64,000 bases of DNA from Chloroflexi bacterium 44-23 (GCA_001899005.1 MKUW01000019.1:175212-239211); one strand, 5' to 3'; positions 1 through 8,154 are shown, numbered from the stretch's first letter. The notes: a model not told the origin generated them from the letters alone. Translations and numbers: made by a program.

Positions 1-230
1 CAATACAAAGAAACCTCCAGAAATGGGGGTTTTTCTTTATCGAGATCGGAGGCACCCCTTACGGGGTGTAATTATTCGAACCCTGTCGCTCCCGCCAATA
101 CAAAGAAACCTCCAGAAATGGGGGTTTTTCTTTATCGAGATCGGAGGCACCCCCTACGGGGTGTAATTATTCGAACCCCGTCGCTCCCGCGAATACAAAG
201 AAACCTCCAGAAATGGGGGTTTTTCTTTAT
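1..230. repeat. 95-bp tandem repeat (2 full copies and a partial third) of terminator plus tRNA-3'-like segment
   Basis: Units run 1-95, 96-190 and 191-230 (partial) and are almost identical. Each begins with a rho-independent-type hairpin (AAACCTCC pairing with GGGGGTTT, then a T-rich tail). The full units continue with a segment carrying a perfect CACCCC/GGGGTG hairpin, the T-loop-like TTCGAACCC, and an end CGCTCCCG followed by CCA in unit 1. This looks like the 3' half of a class II tRNA (long variable arm, G discriminator, encoded CCA) plus its terminator, duplicated in tandem. The T arm does not fold canonically, so no complete tRNA gene is called. The parent gene may lie left of the window. 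Copy 2 differs from copy 1 by only two C/T changes. Confidence 0.75.
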
Positions 231-780
231 AAAGTAATAAGTGAGGAGTTCTGAGTAATCAGGTGAGAGTTTTTACCGCTAAGGCGCAAAGAACGCTAAA
301 TTGAGGAAGAATGGATTTTTCTGAGAAATCCTTAGGAAAATTTGGCGAAGGTGGCTAACGCTAATGCAAAGAGAAATTCGTAATCGCGTCCGGTTTTTTA
401 TTGTAAAGTAAAAAGTGACGAGTTCTGAGTAATCAGGTGAGAGTTTTTACCGCTAAGGCGCAAAGAACGCTAAATTGAGGAAGAATGGATTTTTTTGAGA
501 AATCCTTAGGAAAATTTGGCGAAGGTGGCTAACGCTAATGCAAAGAGAAATTCGTAATCGCGGCGGTTTTTTATTGTAAAGTAAAAAGTGACGAGTTCTG
601 AGTAATCAGGTGAGAGTTTTTACCGCTAAGGCGCAAAGAACGCGAAGGTTACTGCGAGTCTGGCTTTGAAGCGGAAGGAGGGTTCAAAGTAAATACCCCT
701 TCATTTTCAACATAGATTAATGGATGTATGCAACTTATATCACGTCGTCGGAATTACAGGTGAAGCCTGTGTAGTTGGTG
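231..780. repeat. 174-bp tandem intergenic repeat, about 2.4 copies
   Basis: Units start at 231, 405 and 578. Shared landmarks are AGTTCTGAGTAATCAGGTGA, then ACCGCTAAGGCGCAAAGAACGC, a hairpin-like GGATTTTT...GAAATCC and CTAACGCTAATGCAAAGAGA. Unit 3 diverges after about 641 into a tail (GCGAAGGTTACTGCGAGTCT onward) that reaches into the 3' end of the first gene. The same order of blocks recurs at 4990-5390. The motif 'accgctaaggcgcaaagaacgc' resembles repeats common in intergenic DNA of environmental bacteria. No coding content is seen. Confidence 0.8.
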
Positions 781-1213
781 TTCTCTGATTTTTCAGCGCT
801 AAAATTGCAAAGGAAATTATTAAAAGTGGCGCTGTGATTTCTTCAATACCCAGTGGGGTGACAAAAATACAGAACACGGATGCCATCAAGAGACCGGTAA
901 GCATTGCTTTTCCACGAAATAGAATGAGAATTCCTGTTGTGATTTCGAATACTATCAGGGCAAAACCTAATGGAATGGTATAAGTCGCGAGAATAGTAGA
1001 GAAAAACCAGCGGTAAAGGGGTAAAAATGCTCCATTTCCCATTTGGACATATAAATCAGGATTTGTGAGCAAGATAGGCAGATTGACACCCAACGCCATC
1101 AGCAGAAAGAAGACGCCGGTTACTTTTTGCCCCAGGCGGGGGTTGAAATAGGCGAGTCCAGCCAACAAAAGGGCAAACGATCCAACAACAGTGAAGGGAT
1201 TAATAATGTTCAT
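740..1213 (-). CDS. small integral membrane protein (DoxX-like), unknown function
   Basis: A 157-aa protein with four or five hydrophobic helices (around residues 5-25, 30-52, 70-100, 103-125 and 128-145), so it is an inner-membrane protein. The size and helix layout resemble DoxX/DoxD-like proteins, but I see no diagnostic motif. The ATG at 1213 is chosen because a strong Shine-Dalgarno (AAGGAGG) lies just upstream; an in-frame extension to 1255 lacks one and runs into the inverted-repeat element. It is the last gene of a minus-strand group with the two small genes at 1320-1966, and is separated from them by inverted-repeat copy A. Its 3' end lies in the tail of the 174-bp repeat. Confidence 0.7.
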   Translation of the reverse strand: MNIINPFTVVGSFALLLAGLAYFNPRLGQKVTGVFFLLMALGVNLPILLTNPDLYVQMGNGAFLPLYRWFFSTILATYTIPLGFALIVFEITTGILILFRGKAMLTGLLMASVFCIFVTPLGIEEITAPLLIISFAILALKNQRTPTTQASPVIPTT

Positions 1214-1230
1214 TTTTACCTCCTTAAGAA

Positions 1231-1345
1231 AATAGAAATTTTGGTATCTTTTCAAAAATTAGGGGCAGAGTGTTTTAAGCCGGGCAATTGCCGGACTAAA
1301 AACACTCCTCAACCCCGTTTTATTGAAAAAATACAAATTTTGGAA
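1231..1345. repeat. inverted-repeat (MITE/REP-like) element, copy A
   Basis: A palindromic element of about 105 bp. One arm reads GGGGCAGAGTGTTTTAAG and the other CTAAAAACACTCCTCAACCCC, flanked outward by related AT-rich ends (TTTTGGTATCTTTTCAAAAATT at the left; the reverse complement of the right end is TTTGTATTTTTTCAATAAAA). A GC hairpin GCCGGGCAATTGCCGG-like loop sits in the centre. Four further copies lie at about 15068, 23145, 35363 and 41302. The right end lies inside the 3' end of the 1320-1754 gene. Confidence 0.8.
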
Positions 1346-1754
1346 ATTGGAAAACAATAGCTGATAACAGGACTGCGTTGATCAGCACGGCGGCAATATA
1401 CCAGGGATGCCAGAAGAAAATGAGCATCAATAGTGAAGAAGAAGCTCCTGTGATAATTGCAATTCTTAAATATTGTTCAATTCCTGGAACGTGCAATAAT
1501 GCCAGACCTGCCAAAGCAAAAGCGAGGGCCGAAACAAGCCACAAAACAATCCCGATCCCTCGGATGAGATTATGGGAGTGCAATACCCTGGCAACAGGCC
1601 AGGTTGAGTCAATGTCTGGTCGCCCCCAGGAAGGCCAAAAAGGTGTGTGTAGCTCCCCCGGTTTGGGTAGGGGAACATAGGTCAGACTGACATGAATGAA
1701 GGCATGCGCAATGAGAAAAACAGCAATTAAAACACGGGTGATATTTGGGTTCAT
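1320..1754 (-). CDS. small integral membrane protein, unknown function
   Basis: A 144-aa protein with four predicted helices (about residues 5-25, 62-88, 93-112 and 116-138). The loop after helix 1 contains PLPKPGELHTPFWPSWGRPDID. No family is recognised with confidence. The start ATG at 1754 has GGAGG just upstream and overlaps the stop of the upstream 71-aa gene (ATGA), so the two are translationally coupled. The last seven codons and the TAA (PKFVFFQ end) are encoded by the terminal repeat of inverted-repeat copy A, so the native C-terminus was probably replaced when the element arrived. Confidence 0.7.
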   Translation of the reverse strand: MNPNITRVLIAVFLIAHAFIHVSLTYVPLPKPGELHTPFWPSWGRPDIDSTWPVARVLHSHNLIRGIGIVLWLVSALAFALAGLALLHVPGIEQYLRIAIITGASSSLLMLIFFWHPWYIAAVLINAVLLSAIVFQFPKFVFFQ

Positions 1755-1966
1755 TTTTCCTCCACTTTGAGTGAAATCAGATTGAGGTTAAGATTCCGAA
1801 TGATTTCCAGATAACCAAATAAGGCTGCATGATCTGGCACCACTCCAGTTAATTTGAGGGAATCCTCAGAAAGCTGGCTGGCAGTCAGCCCCGCAAACCA
1901 GATTTCCCAACTGGGATCCGGTTTTTGTTCGATGATGATTTCGATCTGTAATTGTCTGAATTTCAT
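1751..1966 (-). CDS. 71-aa hypothetical protein
   Basis: A small soluble protein with alternating hydrophobic and charged segments (begins MKFRQLQIEIIIEQ, ends LNLISLKVEEK). It has a C-terminal amphipathic helix and no cysteine or recognisable motif. A fair ribosome site (AAAGGA) precedes the ATG. It overlaps the following membrane-protein gene by ATGA and lies just downstream of the large MalT-like regulator on the same strand, so regulator and small genes could share transcription. Function unknown; reality is supported by the coupling and the ribosome site. Confidence 0.6.
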   Translation of the reverse strand: MKFRQLQIEIIIEQKPDPSWEIWFAGLTASQLSEDSLKLTGVVPDHAALFGYLEIIRNLNLNLISLKVEEK

Positions 1967-2068
1967 CGGGCTTATCCTTTAATCAAGAATATAGCCGGAA
2001 TAATGCGCGATGCCATCTGCCAAATGGTTATAAAAAGGGTTTATTCTGGGTTTATAAGACTGAATCTT

Positions 2069-4720
2069 TCAGACCAGACCTTTATCTTTCGCAACAGCGA
2101 TGGCTTCTGTTCGATTTGTAACGTCTAATTTTCTAAAAATGGCGGCTGAATGCGCTTTTACTGTCCCGGTTGAGACAAAAAGCTTCTTACCAATTTGTGG
2201 GTTGGTAAACCCGGCGGCCATCAGGCGCAAGACGTCAATCTCTCTTTGACTTAATAACGTCTGAGTGGCTTTTTGTCGATCTTCTTTTTGAAGAAAAGCG
2301 AGAAGCTCCACAGCTCCTTCAATCTCAAGGCAATCTGGCAGGATACTTGAGATTGCATCTCGGTCATCGATAAATATTTTCCTGAATCCAGCTGGTAAAC
2401 CAATCTCCAATGCCTTTCTTATGAGAGGTAAGCTATTCGTGCGAGGAGAAAAGGCCTGAGCTTGGATTAAAAGTGCTTCAATGAGCGTGCTGATGCGCGA
2501 AAACCTGCGTGCAGTATTTTCAACAGATCGCAATACGTGCAGTGTTTTATCAGTATCATTTTGGGCCAGATAAATTCGCGCTGCTGTTAGCCGATTGATC
2601 TCTTCCACCTCATCGATGTTCTTCTCATCAGGAACGGGTTGGAATATTGTGTTTTCCAGCCACGATAGGACGCTTTTCTGATTGCCTGTTTTTAGAAAGA
2701 GTTTCACTCTTGTTGTTGTGATCACAGCGCTCAAGTTTGGGGTGACGGTTCCTTTACGAATCCATTCTTCGGCTTGATCTAATTCCTGGAAAGCTGCATC
2801 GTATTTATGGAGAAAGATAGAAATTGCAGCTTTTGTCAACCAGGCATGGGCACAATGATTTGGATTCTGCCAATATTGATTGTGGCGAAGTGCCTTTTCA
2901 ACATATATTTCTGCTGCGGAGACCATTCCATACTCTAGCATGAGGGACCCATAAAAGGATTCAAGTCGACCTACATAGCCTGGGGCGGAAATCTCCGGAA
3001 TCATTTGAAGTGTCTGCAGATAGATGGCTTCGGCTTGCTTGAGTTTCCCTTGCTGCCTTAAGACAATTCCCAGATCAGCCGATGCGGTCACGATCGTCCA
3101 TAGGTTTCGCATTTGATGCCCCAGCCTTAACACTTCCTCAAAATTGGTTTGGGCGCGCAGCAAATCGCCTTGCAAGCGACCGGCATAACCAATTGACCAG
3201 TAATAAACACTCTGGACAAAAGCAGTTAGCAGTTGTAATTCAGATTTACTCAACTCCGTTAAGAAAAGCGTTTGAACATTTTTACAACCACTAACTTCTA
3301 AGAAATTGCAGATAACTTGTATATCTGTGTTTAGATTCTGTTCATCTACAAGAGTAGGAAAGCTGCGATTTCCAGTTACCATTAATGAATTTAGCAACTC
3401 CGCCGCATTAACTATATCCCCTGCAAAAGCAATCGCCCATATTCGCATCAATCCCAAACGGGTTCTCGATTCCAGTAATGCTCTCGGAAGCAGATCGAAC
3501 CAATTTAATAGCGAGTGCAAGCGACCTTGCTCAAATAATTTGAATGTTGTTTCCTCAACGAGTTTGCCTGCTTTCGAAAATTCTTCACTTTGAATGTAAT
3601 GCGAAATTGCCTGCTCGAAAAATCCATGACTTGCATACCAATCAGCTGCTTTATTGTGTAGAAAATGCATTGCCGTAGGATCATTCAAACATTGTTGCTT
3701 GAGATAAAATTGCAGAAGATCACGAAAAAGATGATGAAATCGAAACCATTCATGCTCAGGATCCAAAGAAAACAAAAAACAATTGGTTCGACACAAATCC
3801 TGCAAGATCGTGTGGCTATTATTCAAATCGGTCAAATGATCGCACAGGGATGGATTTAATCGCTCCAAAATTGAGGTCTTAATCAGAAATAACCGGGTTC
3901 TTATGTCTAACTGGTCAAGGATTTCTGCAGTTAAGTAATCCATGATGTAGCGGGTATTTCCTGATAATTTTCGAATGAAATCGGCCTTGTCAGCTTGATG
4001 CTGAAGAGACAACAGCGCCAGACGAATGCCGGCGATCCACCCTTCAGTTGATTCTTCGAGAATGGTCAATTCGTGTTCATTTAAATTAAGGTGCTGATTG
4101 ACAAGAAAATTTTCAAATTCTTCACCAGAGAATCGTAAATCCGCTTCTCTCACTTCGATCATTTGGCCTCGCGCTCGTAGACGGTGAAGAGGAAACGGAG
4201 GATCTGATCGGGAGGAGAGAACAAGGTGAAAATTGGAAGGCAGGTGTTCGATAAACTCAAACATTCCGGCATGGATGGCAGAGTTGTGGATCAAATGATA
4301 ATCATCGATCACCAACACCAATTTTTTTTGTGAATGAACCAATTGATTGATTAGGATTCCAGCGAGAGAGGATGAAGATGGAATTTGCGGTGCAGAGAAT
4401 AAATTACGTATGAGTTCACTTGTGACTGAGCTATAAGGCTCGAGGGAATATGCCAGCACCATAAAAAACCGCTCGAGATTATCATCGCTTGGATCAAGAG
4501 AAAGCCAGGCGAAATCAAATTCTTGTGAATTCGACATAATCCAATCTACCACTAGAGAAGTTTTGCCATACCCTGCTGGCGCGGAAAGTAGAATAACCTT
4601 CATTCCCGAAAGTAACCCTTTGTTAAGATGATCCAAAAGATGTGGCCGGGCTAGCAAGCCGTCCATACGAGCAGGCGTGATAAGTTTTGTGAGAAATATA
4701 GCCGAGGAAGAAAGATTCAT
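2069..4720 (-). CDS. MalT/LuxR-family ATP-dependent transcriptional regulator
   Basis: An 883-aa regulator of the MalT type (signal-transducing NTPase with a LuxR output). The N-terminus has a Walker A (LLSAPAGYGKTSLV, about residues 43-56), a Walker B-like LVLVIDDYH (about 135-143) and the NTPase region with SRSDPP. The middle is an alpha-helical TPR-like superhelix (about 350-780). The C-terminus (about 820-883) is a LuxR helix-turn-helix: LSQREIDVLRLMAAGFTNPQIGKKLFVS...KLDVTNRTEA. Members bind an inducer through the helical region and activate promoters on ATP binding; the inducer here is unknown. The three small genes immediately downstream are candidate targets. The ribosome site is weak, so the start is less certain than the fold. 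The gene lies inside the direct-repeat-flanked module. Confidence 0.9.
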   Translation of the reverse strand: MNLSSSAIFLTKLITPARMDGLLARPHLLDHLNKGLLSGMKVILLSAPAGYGKTSLVVDWIMSNSQEFDFAWLSLDPSDDNLERFFMVLAYSLEPYSSVTSELIRNLFSAPQIPSSSSLAGILINQLVHSQKKLVLVIDDYHLIHNSAIHAGMFEFIEHLPSNFHLVLSSRSDPPFPLHRLRARGQMIEVREADLRFSGEEFENFLVNQHLNLNEHELTILEESTEGWIAGIRLALLSLQHQADKADFIRKLSGNTRYIMDYLTAEILDQLDIRTRLFLIKTSILERLNPSLCDHLTDLNNSHTILQDLCRTNCFLFSLDPEHEWFRFHHLFRDLLQFYLKQQCLNDPTAMHFLHNKAADWYASHGFFEQAISHYIQSEEFSKAGKLVEETTFKLFEQGRLHSLLNWFDLLPRALLESRTRLGLMRIWAIAFAGDIVNAAELLNSLMVTGNRSFPTLVDEQNLNTDIQVICNFLEVSGCKNVQTLFLTELSKSELQLLTAFVQSVYYWSIGYAGRLQGDLLRAQTNFEEVLRLGHQMRNLWTIVTASADLGIVLRQQGKLKQAEAIYLQTLQMIPEISAPGYVGRLESFYGSLMLEYGMVSAAEIYVEKALRHNQYWQNPNHCAHAWLTKAAISIFLHKYDAAFQELDQAEEWIRKGTVTPNLSAVITTTRVKLFLKTGNQKSVLSWLENTIFQPVPDEKNIDEVEEINRLTAARIYLAQNDTDKTLHVLRSVENTARRFSRISTLIEALLIQAQAFSPRTNSLPLIRKALEIGLPAGFRKIFIDDRDAISSILPDCLEIEGAVELLAFLQKEDRQKATQTLLSQREIDVLRLMAAGFTNPQIGKKLFVSTGTVKAHSAAIFRKLDVTNRTEAIAVAKDKGLV

Positions 4721-4989
4721 TTTAAAAAAAAGAGAAGGAAATGATGAAATATACCTGATTATTCAAAATTGTATTATTTTGTTCAATAATTAGATATTGC
4801 GAGGTTTTTGTTTAACCGAAATAAGGTTTGAAATTATTCTTTCTAACGTGGTTATCTTTTGTGAAGAATTAATTGGAAAAAGAAAAACAAAATACTCTTT
4901 TATTAATTATATGACATAAACCATCAGGAAACCCCTATTTTATTATGTAGTTTAAGTGGCTTTTCAAAGATAGCAAGCTGCGTTTGTCT
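4721..4989. other. AT-rich intergenic DNA upstream of the MalT-like gene
   Basis: Very AT-rich sequence between the regulator start and the second repeat block. It should carry the regulator's promoter, but I cannot pick a convincing -35/-10 pair. No RNA gene or open frame of note is seen. Confidence 0.4.
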
Positions 4990-5390
4990 TCTCCAGAAGT
5001 GATGAGATTTTCTTTATAAAGTAATGAGTGAGGAGTTCTGAGTAATCAGGTGAGAGTTTTTTACCGCTAAGACGCAAAGAATGCTAAGTTGAGGAAGAAT
5101 AGATTTTTTGGGGAAATACTTAGGATAATTTGGCGAAGACGGCTAACGCTAATACAAAGAGAAATTCGTAATCGCGGGGGTTTTTAGTTGTGAGGAAATA
5201 AGTCAGTAAATCTCAGTATAAAGGTGAGAGTTTTTACCGCTAAGGCACAAAGAACGCGAAGGCTACTACGAGTCTGGCTTTGGAGCGGAAGAAGGGTTCA
5301 AAGTAAATATCCCTTCATTTCCAATGTAATTTAGTCGGTGTATGCAACTTGAATCATATATTCGGAATCGTTGGTGATACCACTGGTTTT
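4990..5390. repeat. second copy of the left-end repeat block (direct repeat)
   Basis: The sequence follows the order of blocks seen at 206-404 and 587-760. It has a degenerate terminator-like stretch (CTCCAGAAGTGATGAG), then GAGGAGTTCTGAGTAATCAG, the ACCGCTAAG/CGCAAAGAA blocks, a second partial unit (GAGAGTTTTTACCGCTAAGG), and the tail AGTCTGGCTTTGGAGCGGAA...GGGTTCAAAGTAAATA. It is in the same orientation as the left-end block, so the two form imperfect long direct repeats around 780-4990. Confidence 0.75.
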
Positions 5391-5495
5391 ATCAAATTAG
5401 CCTCCAATTTGATTCCTCAAGAATGGCAAGGATTGGAAGCTTTTATAATTGAGCTGGCTGCTCACATTCGCCAAACCTCGAAGCAGTACCAATGA
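5350..5495 (+). pseudogene. possible C-terminal remnant of a protein gene
   Basis: After the repeat block, the plus strand reads an open stretch ending ...IPQEWQGLEAFIIELAAHIR..., then a stop at 5493-5495. It is about 45 codons long, with a natural-looking amphipathic composition but no start with a ribosome site. It may be the tail of a gene broken by the repeat. No family is recognised, and a chance open frame is possible. Confidence 0.25.
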
Positions 5496-5656
5496 CTGAG
5501 TTACTTCCGATTCCGCCTGGAGAGGAGACGCACAATATCTGTATTTTGAAGATTTCTTTGACCGAGTCTTTCTTATCATATTCCAATTTACCAATCCCAA
5601 ATTACTAATCAACAATTTGCATATTATTATTCACTAATCAACAATTCACTAACCCC

Positions 5657-5684
5657 TTGACTTTCTTTCTTTAATCGTTACAAT
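5657..5684 (+). promoter_or_regulatory. sigma-70 type promoter of the aromatic operon
   Basis: TTGACT (5657-5662) and TACAAT (5679-5684) are separated by 16 bp. Transcription would start near 5691, about 20 nt before the leader-peptide ATG at 5712 and about 170 nt before the first enzyme gene. Confidence 0.7.
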
Positions 5685-5711
5685 AATTAGAACGTTGGAA
5701 AACAAGCAGCT

Positions 5712-5789
5712 ATGAATAATTCTTTATGCACTTTTGGTTTTTATTTTTATTACGGCACTTTTACACCAGTCGCCGTTCTTAGCGCTTGA
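5712..5789 (+). CDS. Phe/Tyr-rich leader peptide of the aromatic operon attenuator
   Basis: A 25-codon ORF. Residues 8-17 read FGFYFYYGTF, so seven of ten residues are Phe or Tyr. It starts about 20 nt after the predicted transcription start and ends at TGA 5787-5789, 26 nt before the terminator hairpin. The ribosome site is weak. By analogy with the pheA and pheST leaders of enterobacteria, slow translation of the Phe/Tyr codons when charged tRNA-Phe or tRNA-Tyr is scarce would stall the ribosome over 5739-5762. That would mask RNA segment 1 (5752-5756). The operon encodes the path to chorismate, prephenate and the tyrosine precursor, so the aromatic codons match the end products. Confidence 0.85.
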   Translation: MNNSLCTFGFYFYYGTFTPVAVLSA

Positions 5790-5845
5790 TATACCAGGAT
5801 TAGAAGTTATCCACAAAGCGCGAGGTCACGGCCTCGGGCTTTTTT
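5752..5845 (+). promoter_or_regulatory. transcription attenuator (1:2, 2:3 antiterminator, 3:4 terminator)
   Basis: Segment 1 is ACGGC (5752-5756), inside the Tyr14-Gly15 codons. Segment 2 is GCCGT (5772-5776) plus GCGCTT (5782-5787). Segment 3 is AAGCGC (5816-5821) plus ACGGC (5828-5832). Segment 4 is CCTCGGGCTTT (5832-5842). Pairing 1:2 is 5 bp. The 2:3 antiterminator is GCGCTT/AAGCGC plus GCCGT/ACGGC, 11 bp around an internal loop. The 3:4 terminator is AAAGC-G-CGAGG (5815-5825) with CCTCG-G-GCTTT (5832-5842), 10 bp with one G-G mismatch, followed by TTT. The three pairings are mutually exclusive. This is the classical ribosome-mediated attenuator layout. Confidence 0.85.
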
Positions 5846-5859
5846 GTTTAAGGAGATGT

Positions 5860-6261
5860 ATGGCAATTAAAGCAGTTCGTGGAGCAATTACAGCAAGTGA
5901 AAACACGGTTTTGGCAATTCTGGCAGCCACAACAGAATTGCTGCGGGGAATCCAACAAGCCAACCCAACTTTGAAAGCTGGAGACCTGGTCAGTGCTGTA
6001 TTTACAGCCACCGCCGACCTGAATGCAGTCTACCCGGCAAGAGCTGCCCGTGAATTGGGCTGGGTTGACCTGGCGATGATGTGTGCCCAAGAGATGAGCG
6101 TGGAAGGCAGCCTGGCTCGCTGCATCCGAGTAATGCTGCTCTGGGATACTGATTTGAACCCCAATGAAATTATTCATGTTTATGTAGGTGCTGCTGCGCA
6201 ATTACGGCCGGATTGGTCAAATCATTTTCAGGCACAGCAGGCCAAAGGAGGAGCGATATGA
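5860..6261 (+). CDS. aroH: chorismate mutase, AroH class
   Basis: A 133-aa monofunctional chorismate mutase that converts chorismate to prephenate. It matches the trimeric AroH fold of Bacillus subtilis in length. It keeps the likely active-site residues: Arg7 (AVRGAIT), Arg in VYPARAAR, the [18 protein letters not shown] block (Glu, Arg) and Tyr/Arg in [13 protein letters not shown]. The ATG at 5860 follows AAGGAG; an open upstream extension only reads through the attenuator. It is the first gene of the operon and overlaps the DAHP synthase gene by ATGA. It also sits directly behind the attenuator, so its expression should respond to Phe/Tyr supply. Confidence 0.93.
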   Translation: MAIKAVRGAITASENTVLAILAATTELLRGIQQANPTLKAGDLVSAVFTATADLNAVYPARAARELGWVDLAMMCAQEMSVEGSLARCIRVMLLWDTDLNPNEIIHVYVGAAAQLRPDWSNHFQAQQAKGGAI

Positions 6262-7298
6262 TGGTGGTAATGAAAAGTGGAAGTTCTCAAGCGGAAGTTC
6301 AACAAGTAATTAGTTTGATTAAATCGTGGGGACTCGAAGCTCATCTTTCCCAGGGTGAAGAGCGCACCGTTATCGGTATGGTCGGAGATACGCGCAAAGT
6401 GCAACGTGAATTGTTTCTGCATTACCCGGCTATTGACCGGATTGTTCCTATTTCACATCCATACAAGCTGGCCTCGCTTGATTTTATTCCGAATGCCTCA
6501 ACATTCCCTTTGGATGGATTTGAAATCGGCGGTGAGGGCATCGTAGTAATAGCAGGACCCTGTGCGGTTGAAAGTCGTGAACAAATGCTTGAAACTGCCC
6601 ACGCGGTTCGATCAGCTGGCGCTCATGCGCTTAGAGGTGGAGCGTATAAACCGCGCACATCTCCGTATGCCTTCCAGGGGCTGGGCGAGGAGGGTCTCGA
6701 GATCCTGGCCGAAGCGCGCGAATTGACCGGCCTGCCCATCATCACAGAGGTAATGGCGCCGGAATTGGTACCATTGGTCGCCAAATACGCTGATGTTCTC
6801 CAAATCGGCGCACGCAATATGCAAAATTATGCTCTGCTGCATGCCGCCGGAGAAAGCCAAAAACCGGTTCTTTTGAAACGCGGCATGTCTGCCACGATTG
6901 AGGAATTATTGATGGCCGCGGAATATATTCTTTCGCATGGCAACCGTCGTGTAATTCTGTGTGAACGTGGGATTCGAACATATGAAACGTCTACGCGTAA
7001 TACGACCGATATCAACGCCATTCCGGTATTAAAGAGTTTGACACACTTACCGGTAATTCTAGACCCGAGTCACAGTACCGGCAACTGGAAATATGTGACC
7101 GCAATTGCCCGGGCCGGGGTGGCAGCCGGAGCAGATGGAATAATTGTGGAAGTTCATCCTCATCCGGAGGAGGCCCTTTCCGATGGCGGTCAATCGCTCA
7201 ACCCCAATCGCTTTGCTGAACTAATTTGTCAGATCAAATCCATTGCCGCTGCGGTTGACAGGTCTATGGCGCCTGCAAAAGTGCAAGGCTGCGTATGA
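6258..7298 (+). CDS. aroF: 3-deoxy-7-phosphoheptulonate (DAHP) synthase, type I beta
   Basis: A 346-aa enzyme that condenses PEP and erythrose 4-phosphate, the first step of the shikimate pathway. Residues 1-75 form a ferredoxin-like N-terminal domain like that of Thermotoga DAHP synthase, where it mediates feedback inhibition by Tyr or Phe. The rest is the KDPG-aldolase-like barrel: [73 protein letters not shown]. The ATG at 6258 overlaps the upstream stop and has AAAGGAGG at the right distance; an adjacent second ATG is also possible. It is followed by tyrA with another ATGA overlap. Confidence 0.95.
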   Translation: MMVVMKSGSSQAEVQQVISLIKSWGLEAHLSQGEERTVIGMVGDTRKVQRELFLHYPAIDRIVPISHPYKLASLDFIPNASTFPLDGFEIGGEGIVVIAGPCAVESREQMLETAHAVRSAGAHALRGGAYKPRTSPYAFQGLGEEGLEILAEARELTGLPIITEVMAPELVPLVAKYADVLQIGARNMQNYALLHAAGESQKPVLLKRGMSATIEELLMAAEYILSHGNRRVILCERGIRTYETSTRNTTDINAIPVLKSLTHLPVILDPSHSTGNWKYVTAIARAGVAAGADGIIVEVHPHPEEALSDGGQSLNPNRFAELICQIKSIAAAVDRSMAPAKVQGCV

Positions 7299-8152
7299 AA
7301 CCTGGTTTTTTAAGTGAAAAAACAATTGCAATTATTGGTTTAGGATTGATGGGCGGTTCTTTGGCTCTGGCATTGCGCAGGCAAGGCGCCAGAATTATTG
7401 CTTATGAAAAGGATGCCGAAACCATTGAGTTGGCACGTAAAAATAAGATCGTCGATCAGATATCAAACGAACCGGAAAGCATTTTATGGCAGGCAGAAGT
7501 GATTATTCTGGCGACACCTGTCTCCGCAATTCTGGATATTATCCAGCAGTTGCCGAATTGGTATGATGGCAGCCCGCTGGTTATGGATATGGGGTCAACC
7601 AAAGTTGAGATTTGTGCGGCGTTGGAGCGCTTGCCGGCCCGCTTTCGGGCAATTGGCGGACATCCTCTATGTGGTAAGGAGCTTTCCTCCTTAAAGTATG
7701 CCGATGAACAGCTTTTTCGAGACGCAGTATTTGCATTATGCGCATTACCTTCTACCTTGCCCCAAGATCGGGTATTTGCCGAGGCTATCGTGACATCTAT
7801 CGGAGCACGACCTTATTGGATTGAACCTCGCTTGCATGACCAATATGTCGCTGCCACCAGCCATGTTCCATATCTGATCGCCAATGCTTTAGCCTCTGTT
7901 GTTGCGGAGGAAGCCCTCACATTGGTCGGTCCGGGTTTACGCAGTACCACCCGCCTGGCGGCTTCTTCATTGCAAATGATGGCCGACATTTTTCAGACCA
8001 ATCGACAGGCAATTCTGGACCAATTAACCACCTACCTGGGCCAGCTAGAGAAGTTGAAAGGCTTACTTGAGCCCGGCCATGAAGACGAATTAATGATTGC
8101 ACTTAGCAATGGCCAACAGCAATACCAACGCTTTATCCGTAGTGAGGCATAA
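7295..8152 (+). CDS. tyrA: prephenate dehydrogenase
   Basis: A 285-aa NAD(P)-dependent oxidative decarboxylase that makes 4-hydroxyphenylpyruvate from prephenate. The N-terminal Rossmann motif is [15 protein letters not shown] (about residues 13-27). The signature GGHPLCGKE carries the catalytic-region His, and the C-terminal half is helical (dimerisation). There is no C-terminal ACT domain, so feedback control probably falls on DAHP synthase and the attenuator. The start overlaps the aroF stop (ATGA). The presence of tyrA and the absence of a prephenate dehydratase here mean the operon is biased to tyrosine; pheA must be elsewhere if the cell makes Phe. Confidence 0.93.
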   Translation: MKPGFLSEKTIAIIGLGLMGGSLALALRRQGARIIAYEKDAETIELARKNKIVDQISNEPESILWQAEVIILATPVSAILDIIQQLPNWYDGSPLVMDMGSTKVEICAALERLPARFRAIGGHPLCGKELSSLKYADEQLFRDAVFALCALPSTLPQDRVFAEAIVTSIGARPYWIEPRLHDQYVAATSHVPYLIANALASVVAEEALTLVGPGLRSTTRLAASSLQMMADIFQTNRQAILDQLTTYLGQLEKLKGLLEPGHEDELMIALSNGQQQYQRFIRSEA

Positions 8153-8154
8153 GA

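Noticed and set aside
96-190. Complete tRNA gene in the 95-bp unit
   Set aside because: There is only a 3'-half-like segment; no D arm or anticodon arm fits and the T arm does not pair in the standard way.
1-780. CRISPR array
   Set aside because: The repeats are contiguous 95- and 174-bp units without unique spacers, and no cas genes are present.
5397-5615. 72-aa minus-strand ORF
   Set aside because: Basic, low-complexity translation without a ribosome site, antisense to a more protein-like plus-strand stretch.
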